Shown: positions 1 to 8,690 of the stretch, in pieces
How positions within the stretch are numbered: position 1 is the stretch's first letter
How the letters are laid out: every line of letters begins with the position of its first letter
Source of the DNA: Chitinophaga niabensis
GTDB lineage: Bacteria; Bacteroidota; Bacteroidia; Chitinophagales; Chitinophagaceae
Reading direction: 5' to 3'
Assembly: GCF_900129465.1 (NCBI RefSeq)
Contig: NZ_FSRA01000002.1
Coordinates: forward strand, 2,542,001-2,606,000
Length of the DNA stretch: 64,000 nucleotides
The notes under the pieces: generated by a model
What the model was told of the DNA's origin: nothing
What the model saw: only the letters and a program-made list of their open reading frames with translations
The model's database searches: none
Position numbers and translations under genes: made by a program

Positions 1-520
1 GGATATTGAAGACCCCGAACAGCGCTATTTCAAGATTAGGCATGAGGGTACTGCTGGCTACGAGAAAGGTCATAACAGCAGCTGAGGCTCCTACCATGGT
101 CCCGTCTATTCCCCGGTAACCGGGAAGGAGATTGTAAACCGTTACATAAACTATACCGCCAACAAGCCCTCCGAGCAGGTATAAAGGCAGCACACGCCGG
201 TTACCCAGGTCTGAACGGAAAAGATTGCCGAAAAAGAAAAATATCATCAGGTTAAACAATACATGGAGTACCATGTAATGGGTGAACATATAGGAAATAA
301 AGCCCCATGGCTTCACCAGCAATTGGTCAGGGCTGGAATGCAGCGCCAGGTTGTCGTACAGGAAAACGAAAACAGGGTTGGCACTGTCCGATGCGAGGGC
401 AACCAGCCTGATAATACCCATTAGAAAGAAAATAGCGATATTCGTTACGATCAGGTACGTAACCATATTTTCCTGCCTGATCCAGTTCCGCAATTCCGTT
501 TTGATAGAAGTTCCGTTCAT
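1..520 (-). CDS. Rhomboid family intramembrane serine protease (C-terminus beyond window)
   Basis: I translated this frame by hand: 173 residues are open from the ATG at 520 to the window edge with no stop. It starts MNGTSIKTELRNWIRQENMV and has several hydrophobic segments (residues about 19-40, 75-90, 115-135). The motif GASAAV at about residue 147 matches the rhomboid GxSx catalytic serine. The paired H-N around residue 84 (VLHVLFNLMIF) fits the HxxxN of rhomboid TM2. Rhomboids cleave membrane proteins within the bilayer. The segment with the catalytic histidine lies outside the window, so activity cannot be confirmed. It is divergent from rpsA. Confidence 0.85.
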   Translation of the reverse strand, partial: MNGTSIKTELRNWIRQENMVTYLIVTNIAIFFLMGIIRLVALASDSANPVFVFLYDNLALHSSPDQLLVKPWGFISYMFTHYMVLHVLFNLMIFFFFGNLFRSDLGNRRVLPLYLLGGLVGGIVYVTVYNLLPGYRGIDGTMVGASAAVMTFLVASSTLMPNLEIALFGVFNI

Positions 521-630
521 AATGGAAAATTAAAGAAAATTGTTGATCCCGGCGGAAACAGCTGTCATTAATAACGTTATATTTAATATGTAACCCGCTT
601 ATATACACGGGCTATTTGGTCCAAAAAAAA

Positions 631-661
631 TTGTCCGAAAGGGATTATCTGCGTATCTTTG
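631..661 (+). promoter_or_regulatory. Promoter of rpsA, Bacteroidota type
   Basis: TTG at 631-633 and TATCTTTG at 654-661, separated by 20 bases, match the Bacteroidota primary sigma consensus (TTG, 19-21 bases, TAnnTTTG). The start codon lies about 40 bases downstream. Confidence 0.75.
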
Positions 662-686
662 CCGTCCTTAAAATTCTTTACTTAAA

Positions 687-692
687 AGGAGG
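687..692 (+). promoter_or_regulatory. Strong Shine-Dalgarno site of rpsA
   Basis: AGGAGG (inside AAAAGGAGGAAA) sits 9 bases before a TTG codon at 702. The spacing is ideal and supports TTG as the start. Strong Shine-Dalgarno sites are uncommon in Bacteroidota, and I noticed none as good before the other genes here. Confidence 0.8.
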
Positions 693-701
693 AAACAAAA
701 A

Positions 702-2600
702 TTGACAGAAAACAACATTACTAACGAACAAAACGCTGAACAACAGGCCCCCGCAGCTCAGGAAGCTACGGCAGGAACAGCGACACAAAATGCACCTGTT
801 GCCACCGCTCACGATGATTTCGACTGGAGCGTGGACAAACGTAACGTATCTTCTTACAACAAAGAAGAAAAGGCTAAGTACGATCAAACCTACGAGAGCA
901 CTTTCAAAGTGATCGAAGAGAATGGTCTGTTAACTGGTCTCGTGGTTGGTTTAACTAAAACCGACGTAGTGCTGAACATCGGCTTCAAATCCGATGGTCT
1001 GATCTCCCTGAACGAGTTCCGCGACATGCCGAACCTGAAGATCGGAGACGACGTAGAAGTATTGGTAGTAGAAAAAGAAGACCGGGACGGTAACCTGCAC
1101 CTGAGCCGCAAACAAGCGCGCGCACAACGTGCATGGGAACGTATCGTTGAGGTTTACAAAACAGGCGAAGTTGTTACTGGTACTGTTACCAGCAAAACCA
1201 AAGGCGGCTTGATCGTAGATGTTCACGGTATGGAAACATTCCTGCCAGGTTCTCAGATCGACGTTAAACCGGTTACCGACTACGATCAGTTTGTAGGCAA
1301 AACCATGGAATTCAAGGTGGTGAAAGTGAACGAAGCCATCCGCAACGCCGTGGTATCTCACAAAGCCCTGATCGAAAGCGATATCGAGCAACAACGCGTG
1401 GATATCATCTCCAAACTGGAAAAAGGCCAGGTATTGGAAGGTACTATCAAGAACATCACAGACTTCGGTGCTTTCATCGATCTGGGTGGCCTCGATGGTT
1501 TACTGTACATCACAGACATCAGCTGGGGACGTATCTCTCACCCAAGCGAAGTACTCCAGATGGATCAAAAGATCAATGTGGTGGTACTGGACTTCGACGA
1601 CGAGAAGAAACGTATCAGCTTAGGCTACAAACAACTGACCCCGCATCCTTGGGACACATTGCCTGCAACTATCACCGAAGGTGCAAAAGTGAAAGGCAAA
1701 GTGGTAAATATCGAAGATTACGGCGCATTCCTGGAAATTCTGCCTGGTGTAGAAGGCCTGGTACACGTATCCGAGATCTCATGGGCTTCCACGCCGATCA
1801 ACGCCAAAGAGTTCTTCAAACTGGGCGAAGAGTACGAAGCAGTGGTAGTTACCCTGAGCAAAGACGAGCGTAAAATGAGCCTGTCTATCAAACAACTCAC
1901 AGAAGATCCATGGTCTACTATAGAAACTAAATTCCCGCTCGAAAGCCGTCACAAAGGTATCGTGAAGAACATCACTCCTTATGGCGTATTCGTTGAGCTG
2001 GAAACTGGTATCGGTGGTATGATCCACATCTCCGACCTGAGCTGGATCAAACGCTTCAATCACCCAAGCGAGTACACGAAAGTGGGTAGCGAGATCGAAG
2101 TTGTTATCCTCGGTATAGATAAGGACAACCGCAAACTGAGCCTCGGTCACAAACAGATCGAAGAAGATCCATGGAACACTTTCGAAACTATCTTCCCGAT
2201 TGGTTCTATCCATGAAGGTACCGTAGTGAAGAAAGATGATAAAGGCGCTACCGTACAACTGCAATACGGACTGGAAGCTTACGCTCCTGCACGTCACCTG
2301 CGTACGGAAGATGATAAACCAATTGCTGTTGAAGATGTGAAAGAATTCATGATCATTGAATTCGACCGCAACGAAAAACGCATCCTGGTTTCTCACACTA
2401 AAGTTTGGGAACAAGTTAAATCAGACGAGAAAGAAGCCGTGAACAAAGAAAAACGTGCTGAAGCGGAAAAAACCCGCAAGTCTGTTAAGAACCTCCAGGC
2501 TAAAGTGGAAAAAGCTACCCTGGGTGACCTCGGCGCACTCGCTGAACTGAGAGAAAAATTGAAACAATCAGAAGGTGGTGAAGAAAAGAAAGGTGAATAA
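702..2600 (+). CDS. rpsA: 30S ribosomal protein S1
   Basis: This 632-residue protein has six S1 RNA-binding repeats (roughly residues 75-145, 155-225, 240-312, 325-400, 412-488, 498-565). They are recognisable by blocks such as GAFIDLGGLDGLLYITDISW and GVFVELETGIGGMIHISDLSW. An acidic, Gln/Ala-rich N-terminal extension precedes them and a Lys/Glu-rich tail follows. S1 binds mRNA on the small subunit and helps initiation. The TTG start is chosen because AGGAGG lies 9 bases upstream and no closer ATG fits. The gene has its own promoter and terminator, so it is probably monocistronic. Confidence 0.97.
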   Translation: MTENNITNEQNAEQQAPAAQEATAGTATQNAPVATAHDDFDWSVDKRNVSSYNKEEKAKYDQTYESTFKVIEENGLLTGLVVGLTKTDVVLNIGFKSDGLISLNEFRDMPNLKIGDDVEVLVVEKEDRDGNLHLSRKQARAQRAWERIVEVYKTGEVVTGTVTSKTKGGLIVDVHGMETFLPGSQIDVKPVTDYDQFVGKTMEFKVVKVNEAIRNAVVSHKALIESDIEQQRVDIISKLEKGQVLEGTIKNITDFGAFIDLGGLDGLLYITDISWGRISHPSEVLQMDQKINVVVLDFDDEKKRISLGYKQLTPHPWDTLPATITEGAKVKGKVVNIEDYGAFLEILPGVEGLVHVSEISWASTPINAKEFFKLGEEYEAVVVTLSKDERKMSLSIKQLTEDPWSTIETKFPLESRHKGIVKNITPYGVFVELETGIGGMIHISDLSWIKRFNHPSEYTKVGSEIEVVILGIDKDNRKLSLGHKQIEEDPWNTFETIFPIGSIHEGTVVKKDDKGATVQLQYGLEAYAPARHLRTEDDKPIAVEDVKEFMIIEFDRNEKRILVSHTKVWEQVKSDEKEAVNKEKRAEAEKTRKSVKNLQAKVEKATLGDLGALAELREKLKQSEGGEEKKGE

Positions 2601-2624
2601 TTGATTGTTTTAAAAAGATAGAAG

Positions 2625-2657
2625 ATCCTCCCGATGTATGTCGGGAGGATTTTTTTT
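2625..2657 (+). terminator. Intrinsic terminator of rpsA
   Basis: ATCCTCCCGA (2625-2634) pairs perfectly with TCGGGAGGAT (2641-2650) around a 6-base loop, followed by a run of T to 2657. Confidence 0.93.
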
Positions 2658-2730
2658 GCTCCGCCATATTCCTCCGGAACTCTGGAACCCCGGGAAAGCC
2701 CGCCCTCTGCTGTGCGGCAAGATTTCCACT

Positions 2731-2768
2731 TCCTGCATCCCCTCATAACCCTCCTGCATCCCCTCATA
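2731..2768. repeat. 17-bp direct repeat, two copies
   Basis: TCCTGCATCCCCTCATA occurs at 2731-2747 and again at 2752-2768, a period of 21 bases (two helical turns). It lies in the 249-base gap between rpsA and the SusC gene. I see no other gene-like content in that gap. Confidence 0.85.
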
Positions 2769-2849
2769 GATTTTTTTTATTAGGATAGTTTTAACACATG
2801 GCCTACCTTCGCAGCCTATTTAGTCTATATAATTAATAGGGTTTAAGCC

Positions 2850-5800
2850 ATGCGACAGAACTATATGCTAGCAACCCTGCTTTTGCTCCTAACCACCATT
2901 ACCCTTCATGCACAAAGCAGGAAAATCACCGGTAAAGTAATTACCGAAGGCGGACAGCCACTACCCGGCGTTTCCGTATTTATTAAAGGTACCGGAACCG
3001 GCACTGCAACCGCCGCAGACGGCACATATGCGCTCCAACCTCCGGATACTGCCACACTGCTCACCTTCTCCCTGATCGGTATGGAAACACAGTCCATACT
3101 CATCAACGGCCAGTCAACCATCAACATCACACTGCATGCCGCTGATAAGCAATTGCAGGAAGTCGTAGTAACTGCCCTGGGTATCTCCCGCAGCAAAAAA
3201 GCACTGGGTTATGCTGTACAGGAAGTGAAAAGCGCAGAGCTGCAAACCCGCCCTACCAACGCATTGAGCGCACTTTCCGGCAAAGTTGCCGGTTTGCAGG
3301 TGATCACCTCTGGTGGTAATATGGGCGGTTCCAGCAGGGTATTATTAAGAGGGATTAATTCCATCTCTGGTAATAACCAGCCACTCTTTGTAATAGATGG
3401 TGTTACAATTGACAATGCTGATCTCAACACCAAAAGCACCACCAATGGTTCCGCCGGTAAAGATGTGGGGAATATGATACAAGACCTGAACCCGGATGAT
3501 ATTGAAAATGTGAGTGTGCTGAAAGGCCCGTCTGCCGCAGCCTTGTACGGATCACGCGCTGCAAATGGCGTTATCCTCATCACTACTAAAAAAGGCCGCA
3601 CCGGCAGAGGATATGATGTAACCATTAATTCAGGTATTGAACTGGAAAGGATCAACCGCCTGCCCGAACGCCAGAAATTATACGGCGGCGGTAAAAGCAA
3701 TACCTTCCAGGAAGCAGTGATCAACGGGCAAACCTACAAGATCGTTGATTACGGTATGGATGAAAGCTGGGGCCCTAAACTGGATGGTACGCCAGTATTG
3801 AACTGGTATAACCTGGACCCTGAATATACCAGTGACTACCTGAAAGCAACTCCATGGGTATATCCTAAAAAGGATGTTACTGATTTCTTCCGCACAGGTA
3901 TTTCTTCTACTAACAACATTTCTGTTAGCGGCGGTGGTGAAGATCAAACCTTCCGCCTTTCTTATACGAATAAGTCTGTAAGAGGTACCATACCTAATTC
4001 AAGCCTGCAAAGGAATACCATCAACTTCTCCGGCTCTACCCGTTTCTCCCGTTTGCTGGCTACTGCCAACTTCAATTATGTGAAGAACAGCAGCACCGGC
4101 CGCCCGTGGACAGGAGCCTCCAACCGTAATATTATGCTGGAAGCATTTCAATGGGGCCAGGTGCAGGTGGATTATGATAAGCTCAGCGATTACAAACGCC
4201 CGGATGGAACACCCCGTTCCTGGAACCGCAACAGCTGGGAAAATACCACAGCAGGCAGGGCTACTAAATACATAGATAACCCTTACTGGTCTGCCTACGA
4301 AAGTTACCTGGAAGAGAACCGCGATCGCTTCTATGGAAATATCGGTCTTGCTTATGACGTGAATAACTGGCTGCAACTGAGTTCCAAAGTGAATGCGGAT
4401 ATTTATAACTACCAGTACCAGGACAGGATTGCCGTATTCTCCCGCAGCCAGAGTAATTACACGGAGTACGCCAATTCATTCAATGAGTTCAACTATGAAT
4501 TCCTGGCCACTGCCAACAAACGCTGGAACACTTTATCACTCACGGCTTATGCCGGTGGTAATATCATGGACCAGAAACGCCGCATTTCCAATGCAGCCAC
4601 ACAGGGTGGTTTGATCATTCCATTGTATTACAACCTGAAGAATGCCACCAGCGTATTGAATGAATCCAACTTCTATCATAAAAGCATCTACTCCTTATTT
4701 GGAAGTGTATCCTTAGGTTATAAGAACTTACTCTTCCTGGATGGGACCATCCGCAACGACTGGAGCAGTACCCTGCCACGTGATAAGAACTCCTTTGCTT
4801 ATCCATCCGTATCTTCCAGTTTCATCATCAGCGAACTGGAAGGGCTGAAAGATATCTCCTGGCTGAACTTCCTGAAAGTTCGCCTGGGCTGGGCACAGGT
4901 AGGTAACGATACAGATCCTTACCAATTGCAGCAGGCTTATGAAGCCCAGCAACCTTTCAACGGTAACCCCGGGTACAAATTACCGGCCGTGTTAGCGAAT
5001 AAAGACCTGAAACCGGAGATCACCAGCTCCTGGGAAACAGGCCTGAATGTAAGGGCTTTCAACAACCGTGTAGGGCTGGACGTTACTTTCTATAATAACG
5101 ATAGTAAGAACCAGATCATCAATATACCCGTTTCCACTGCATTGGGTTATGAATCCAAATTCATCAACGCAGGAAAGATCAATAACCGTGGTGTGGAAGT
5201 AACGCTGAACGTAGCGCCGGTAAGAACAACAGATTTCAATTGGGATGTGAGTTTTAACTGGTCTAAGAACACCAATAAAGTAGTGAAACTTTCAGAAGGT
5301 GTGACCAGCTTCCCGCTTACTGATCCAACCGGTTCACTTATTACCCTGGTAGCAAGAGAAGGAGAGGCTTATGGCCAGTTACTGGGATATGATTTTGTGT
5401 ACGATAATGCCGGCAACAAAGTGATCACTGCAAATGGGGCTTACGCCAGAACAGAGCAATTGCGTTCTATCGGAAGTGTATTGCCCAAATGGCAGTTCGG
5501 CGTGCAGCAGCAATTCTCTTATAAACGTTTTGATGCCAGCTTCCTGGTAGACGGGCGTGTAGGAGGAAAGGTGTTTTCCCAGACCTATAAAGTAGGGATG
5601 CAAACAGGTGTATTAGCACCTACAGCAGCCAATGGCATCCGTGAGAATGGCCTGGTACTGGAAGGTGTGAACGGCGATGTGGTATTTAAACCAGATGGCT
5701 CTTATACCGTAAGCAACACCAAGACCAATACAACAAAGATCTCTGCATACGATTGGGCATATGGGTTCTCCAATGGCCCTACAACACAAAGCGTATTTGA

Positions 5801-6038
5801 TGGTACTTATGTAAAACTGCGCGAAGTAACAGCAGGATATACCATCCCCTTTGCAAAAACATCCGCCATTCGCCAGGTCCGCGTAGCCGGTTACGGCCGT
5901 AACCTCTGGAACATATACCAGGCAAACAAATTCATTGATCCGGAACTCACTAACAGCGGAGGGAACATCCAGGGTGTGGAAGGTGGTAACCTGCCATTGC
6001 CCATTACATTTGGTGTAAACGTACAGGTGAAATTCTGA
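2850..6038 (+). CDS. SusC/RagA-type TonB-dependent outer membrane receptor
   Basis: This 1062-residue protein has a signal peptide (about residues 1-22, ending LHAQS), a carboxypeptidase-D regulatory-like domain (about 25-100) and a TonB plug (about 115-230). The plug carries the usual SusC blocks QPLFVIDGV and LKGPSAAALYGSRAANGVI. A long beta-barrel follows and ends in Phe (VNVQVKF), as expected for BAM insertion. There is no STN domain, so it is not expected to signal to a FecR/sigma pair, unlike the second SusC here. The SusD partner begins 14 bases downstream. The substrate (glycan, peptide or other) cannot be read from the sequence, and no glycosidase is adjacent. Confidence 0.95.
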   Translation: MRQNYMLATLLLLLTTITLHAQSRKITGKVITEGGQPLPGVSVFIKGTGTGTATAADGTYALQPPDTATLLTFSLIGMETQSILINGQSTINITLHAADKQLQEVVVTALGISRSKKALGYAVQEVKSAELQTRPTNALSALSGKVAGLQVITSGGNMGGSSRVLLRGINSISGNNQPLFVIDGVTIDNADLNTKSTTNGSAGKDVGNMIQDLNPDDIENVSVLKGPSAAALYGSRAANGVILITTKKGRTGRGYDVTINSGIELERINRLPERQKLYGGGKSNTFQEAVINGQTYKIVDYGMDESWGPKLDGTPVLNWYNLDPEYTSDYLKATPWVYPKKDVTDFFRTGISSTNNISVSGGGEDQTFRLSYTNKSVRGTIPNSSLQRNTINFSGSTRFSRLLATANFNYVKNSSTGRPWTGASNRNIMLEAFQWGQVQVDYDKLSDYKRPDGTPRSWNRNSWENTTAGRATKYIDNPYWSAYESYLEENRDRFYGNIGLAYDVNNWLQLSSKVNADIYNYQYQDRIAVFSRSQSNYTEYANSFNEFNYEFLATANKRWNTLSLTAYAGGNIMDQKRRISNAATQGGLIIPLYYNLKNATSVLNESNFYHKSIYSLFGSVSLGYKNLLFLDGTIRNDWSSTLPRDKNSFAYPSVSSSFIISELEGLKDISWLNFLKVRLGWAQVGNDTDPYQLQQAYEAQQPFNGNPGYKLPAVLANKDLKPEITSSWETGLNVRAFNNRVGLDVTFYNNDSKNQIINIPVSTALGYESKFINAGKINNRGVEVTLNVAPVRTTDFNWDVSFNWSKNTNKVVKLSEGVTSFPLTDPTGSLITLVAREGEAYGQLLGYDFVYDNAGNKVITANGAYARTEQLRSIGSVLPKWQFGVQQQFSYKRFDASFLVDGRVGGKVFSQTYKVGMQTGVLAPTAANGIRENGLVLEGVNGDVVFKPDGSYTVSNTKTNTTKISAYDWAYGFSNGPTTQSVFDGTYVKLREVTAGYTIPFAKTSAIRQVRVAGYGRNLWNIYQANKFIDPELTNSGGNIQGVEGGNLPLPITFGVNVQVKF

Positions 6039-6052
6039 TAAAAGTAATCGTC

Positions 6053-7588
6053 ATGAGAAAGAAACATATTTTAATATATAGCTTCACACTGTTAGCAGCA
6101 GTATCCCTGGTTTCCTGCAGTGATAAGAAGCTGGAGGAGATCAATACAGACCCTAACAGGCCTGTTGATGTACCCACTACCACTATTATATCTTCTGCAC
6201 AAAAGCAATTGATGGATAATGCACGCGGTTCCGCAGGCAGTATCAGAAGTGCGATGCTGTTTGCGCAATACTTCTCCCAGAACCAGTACACCAATGAGAG
6301 CAGGTACGATCTGCCCAGAACAAACTCTGATACTTATTGGGATAATGCCTACAAAGCATTGAATAACCTGGAACAGGTGATCCGCCTGAATACAGACCCG
6401 CTGACGAAAGCAAAAGTAACAGCGGGAGTAGGGCCTAACGAAAACCAGATCGCCATTGCGCGCATCCTGAAATCATACACCTTCCTCACGCTTACAGATG
6501 CATTCGGGAATATACCTTACAGCTCTTACGGCAGCAACGATCCTGATTTTCAGGCATTGAAGCTCAATCCGGATATTGCTAAGCCAAAGTATGCTTCCCA
6601 GGAAAAGATCTATACAGATATCCTGAAAGAGCTGAAGGAAGCTGCCGCACAGTTGATCGTAACTGAAAATACTTTCGGAAATTTCGATGGCATCTACAAA
6701 GGCAAGGCTGATCTTTGGAAACGTTTTGCCAACTCCCTGCGTTTACGTGTAGCCATCCGGGTTCGGGCAAAACTGCCGCAACTGGCAGCAACGCATATCC
6801 AGGAGGCCATTGCAGATGGACTGATCCGTAACAATACAGAGAATGCTGCCCTGAAATATGAAGCCAAAGCACCCAACGAAGCACCGCTTTACAGGGCGAC
6901 CGTAACAGAGAACCGCCGGGATTTTTCCGTATCGCATATTCTGATCAATGTGCTGAAAGGCCAGGTAGGGCCTTTTACGGCTGCAGATCCAAGGTTGAAG
7001 ATCTATGCCCGTCCTAATAAAGATGGGCTGTATATCGGGCAGCCTTATGGTTTGCTGCCAAGCCTGGCCTCTATCCTGAAAGCGGAAGATATCAGTTTGC
7101 CCGGTACCGTGGTGAATGCAGCAGATTATAGTGAAGTGTTGATAGAGTACGCCGAAGTGAGCTTCCTGCTGGCAGAATATAACAATTGGAGCCAGGCAGA
7201 TTATATCAACGGTGTAAGGGCCTCCCTGGAAAAATGGGGGGTAGATAAACCTTCGGCAGATGCATATGTAGCATTATTACCCGCCGCTACCCAGGAAACG
7301 GTATTGTCTCAGAAGTACCTGGCATTATACATGCAGGGAAATGAAGCCTGGGCAGAGATCCGCCGCACCGGTTTCCCTACATTCCTTATAAAGAAGGGAG
7401 ATGTTGTTTGGCCAACCGCCCCGGCCCCTGAGGAAGAAAAGAAATTCACCCCGCTGGCAGGAACAGGTATTCCCAAACGGATCTATTATCCGCAGAAGGA
7501 GCAGGCCGTAAACCTGGAAAATTACAGGGAGGCAGTGGGGCAATTAACGGGGGATAACATTGACGCGAAAGTCTGGTGGAATAATTAA
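6053..7588 (+). CDS. SusD/RagB family outer membrane lipoprotein
   Basis: 511 residues. A lipoprotein signal peptide has its lipobox near residue 22 (LVSCS). The mature start EEINTDPNRPVDVPT has the NxDPN block typical of the SusD-like 2 group (PF12771), which also contains the second SusD here. Such proteins cap the SusC barrel on the cell surface and bind the nutrient. The gene follows its SusC with a 14-base gap and is surely co-transcribed. The C-terminal region EAWAEIRRTGFP is a strong family match. Confidence 0.93.
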   Translation: MRKKHILIYSFTLLAAVSLVSCSDKKLEEINTDPNRPVDVPTTTIISSAQKQLMDNARGSAGSIRSAMLFAQYFSQNQYTNESRYDLPRTNSDTYWDNAYKALNNLEQVIRLNTDPLTKAKVTAGVGPNENQIAIARILKSYTFLTLTDAFGNIPYSSYGSNDPDFQALKLNPDIAKPKYASQEKIYTDILKELKEAAAQLIVTENTFGNFDGIYKGKADLWKRFANSLRLRVAIRVRAKLPQLAATHIQEAIADGLIRNNTENAALKYEAKAPNEAPLYRATVTENRRDFSVSHILINVLKGQVGPFTAADPRLKIYARPNKDGLYIGQPYGLLPSLASILKAEDISLPGTVVNAADYSEVLIEYAEVSFLLAEYNNWSQADYINGVRASLEKWGVDKPSADAYVALLPAATQETVLSQKYLALYMQGNEAWAEIRRTGFPTFLIKKGDVVWPTAPAPEEEKKFTPLAGTGIPKRIYYPQKEQAVNLENYREAVGQLTGDNIDAKVWWNN

Positions 7589-7611
7589 CCAGTCATCCTC
7601 GATATATAAGG

Positions 7612-7645
7612 GCGGCATGGGACTTAGCGCTCATGCCGCTTTCTA
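7612..7645 (+). terminator. Hairpin ending the SusC/SusD transcript
   Basis: GCGGCATG (7612-7619) pairs with CATGCCGC (7632-7639) around a 12-base loop and is followed by TTTCTATTTC. The T tract is modest. It lies between convergent genes and may serve both. Confidence 0.6.
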
Positions 7646-7652
7646 TTTCATA

Positions 7653-8306
7653 TTACAGCAGTTCCAGCTTCCGCTCATCAAACTCCAGTAAAGAATCCAG
7701 CTTCAGGTCCGCCAGTACAAACTTCTTTTCCTCCCGCCTGTGTACCTCTGGCACCACCACCACTTTCATCCTGGCAGCCTTGGCGGCAATCATGCCCGTC
7801 ACAGAATCCTCAAAAGCCACACATTCCAGCGGGGAACTGTTCAATTTCTCCGCGCAGGAAAGATAAACTGCCGGATGGGGTTTGCCGTAAGGCTCAAATT
7901 CCGCAGAAACCACCGCATGCAGGGAAGGTCCGATCTGCAAATGGTCCAAAACGGACTGGATCAATCGCATGGGAGAGGAGGAGGCCAGTCCCATTTTGAA
8001 ATCCCGCTGTGCAAAGAAGTCCAGAATATAATGGAGCCCTTCCATAGCCCGGCCCTCCCGGAGGATCCTGGCCGTAACACCTTCGATGATCTCATCCGTT
8101 ACCTGCTCGGCACTTTTGGCATCCCACTTAAAATAATTGTGCCAGTAGCTCACTACTTCCTTGGTTCTCAGGCCAGTAGTGTGGCTGGCCAGCTCAGCAG
8201 AAAGCTCAACCCCTACTGTTGAAAACACCTCCCGCATGGCCAGGCCCCACAGAGGTTCCGAGTCAATCAGCAGGCCATCCATATCAAAAATCACCGTATT
8301 GATCAT
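7653..8306 (-). CDS. hxpB: HAD family sugar-phosphate phosphatase, HxpB-like
   Basis: 217 residues. HAD motif I is FDMDGLLIDSEP (residues 7-18, nucleophile Asp8, acid/base Asp10), motif II is the serine of GLASSSP, motif III is the Lys in YGKPHP, and motif IV is FEDSVTG. The helical cap between motifs I and II places it in the beta-phosphoglucomutase-like subfamily. The closest familiar member is hexitol phosphatase HxpB (YniC), which removes phosphate from 2-deoxyglucose-6-phosphate and related sugar phosphates. The exact substrate is inferred. Upstream on the minus strand TACCTTTG (8334-8327) fits a promoter element. Confidence 0.85.
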   Translation of the reverse strand: MINTVIFDMDGLLIDSEPLWGLAMREVFSTVGVELSAELASHTTGLRTKEVVSYWHNYFKWDAKSAEQVTDEIIEGVTARILREGRAMEGLHYILDFFAQRDFKMGLASSSPMRLIQSVLDHLQIGPSLHAVVSAEFEPYGKPHPAVYLSCAEKLNSSPLECVAFEDSVTGMIAAKAARMKVVVVPEVHRREEKKFVLADLKLDSLLEFDERKLELL

Positions 8307-8431
8307 ATAGTCGTTTTTCGCCGCCGCAAAGGTAACGCGAAACTACCGCATGCAGAAGCCCCCAATACCTCGCTTAGCCCCACCTTTCGAAAATTTCTAA
8401 TTTATACCCCCCTTTTTTATTAAAAAAAGTT

Positions 8432-8461
8432 TTGCCGTTCGTCCCGGGGGCTATATCTTTG
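8432..8461 (+). promoter_or_regulatory. Promoter of the sulfite reductase operon
   Basis: TTG (8432-8434) and TATCTTTG (8454-8461), 19 bases apart, fit the Bacteroidota promoter consensus very well. Transcription would begin near 8465-8468, giving a leader RNA of about 220 bases before the first large gene. Confidence 0.8.
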
Positions 8462-8487
8462 TATTACTCTACAAAATCTATAGGAAT

Positions 8488-8553
8488 ATGGGTAATCAAG
8501 TATCAATGGGATTGAATATGTGCATGTGCTGTTGGGCTAGCTCAACGGACTAG
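8488..8553 (+). CDS. Cys/Met-rich leader peptide (21 residues), predicted attenuator peptide
   Basis: This short open frame begins ATGGGTAATCAA about 20 bases after the predicted transcription start and ends TAG at 8551-8553. Residues 11-16 read MCMCCW: Cys at 12, 14 and 15, Met at 1, 7, 11 and 13. It precedes a sulfite reductase/sirohaem operon, i.e. cysteine biosynthesis. Leader peptides rich in the end-product amino acid are the classic mark of ribosome-mediated attenuation (trp, his, leu leaders). There is no Shine-Dalgarno site, as usual for this phylum. That it is translated is inference. Confidence 0.7.
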   Translation: MGNQVSMGLNMCMCCWASSTD

Positions 8554-8607
8554 TGAGGTTTATACATATGAAGTATCTGTTTTCAGAATCATACAAGTTT
8601 AAGCCTC
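8541..8607 (+). promoter_or_regulatory. Predicted attenuator: protector and antiterminator pairings
   Basis: Immediately after the leader stop codon, GAGGTTTA (8555-8562) can pair over 8 positions (one G-T wobble) with TAAGCCTC (8600-8607), the 5' arm of the downstream terminator. CTCA (8541-8544) can instead pair with TGAG (8554-8557), hiding part of the antiterminator arm. A ribosome stalled at the Cys codons (8521-8532) leaves 8555-8562 free, favouring read-through. A ribosome at the stop codon covers it, favouring termination. Confidence 0.65.
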
Positions 8608-8636
8608 CGATATGCCAACGGAGGTTTTGTTTTTTT
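8601..8636 (+). terminator. Intrinsic terminator upstream of sulfite reductase (attenuator terminator)
   Basis: AAGCCTCCG (8601-8609) pairs with CGGAGGTTT (8619-8627, one G-T), with a 9-base loop, then TGTTTTTTT to 8636. It lies between a good promoter and the first structural gene on the same strand, so it must be read through for the operon to be expressed. Confidence 0.88.
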
Positions 8637-8690
8637 AGGCATCTGCCGCACGTTATATGAATACATTTTATCACGAGCAATTCAATTATC

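Noticed and set aside
7740..8222. 160-codon frame opposite the HAD phosphatase
   Set aside because: Antisense shadow of a gene with all four HAD motifs.
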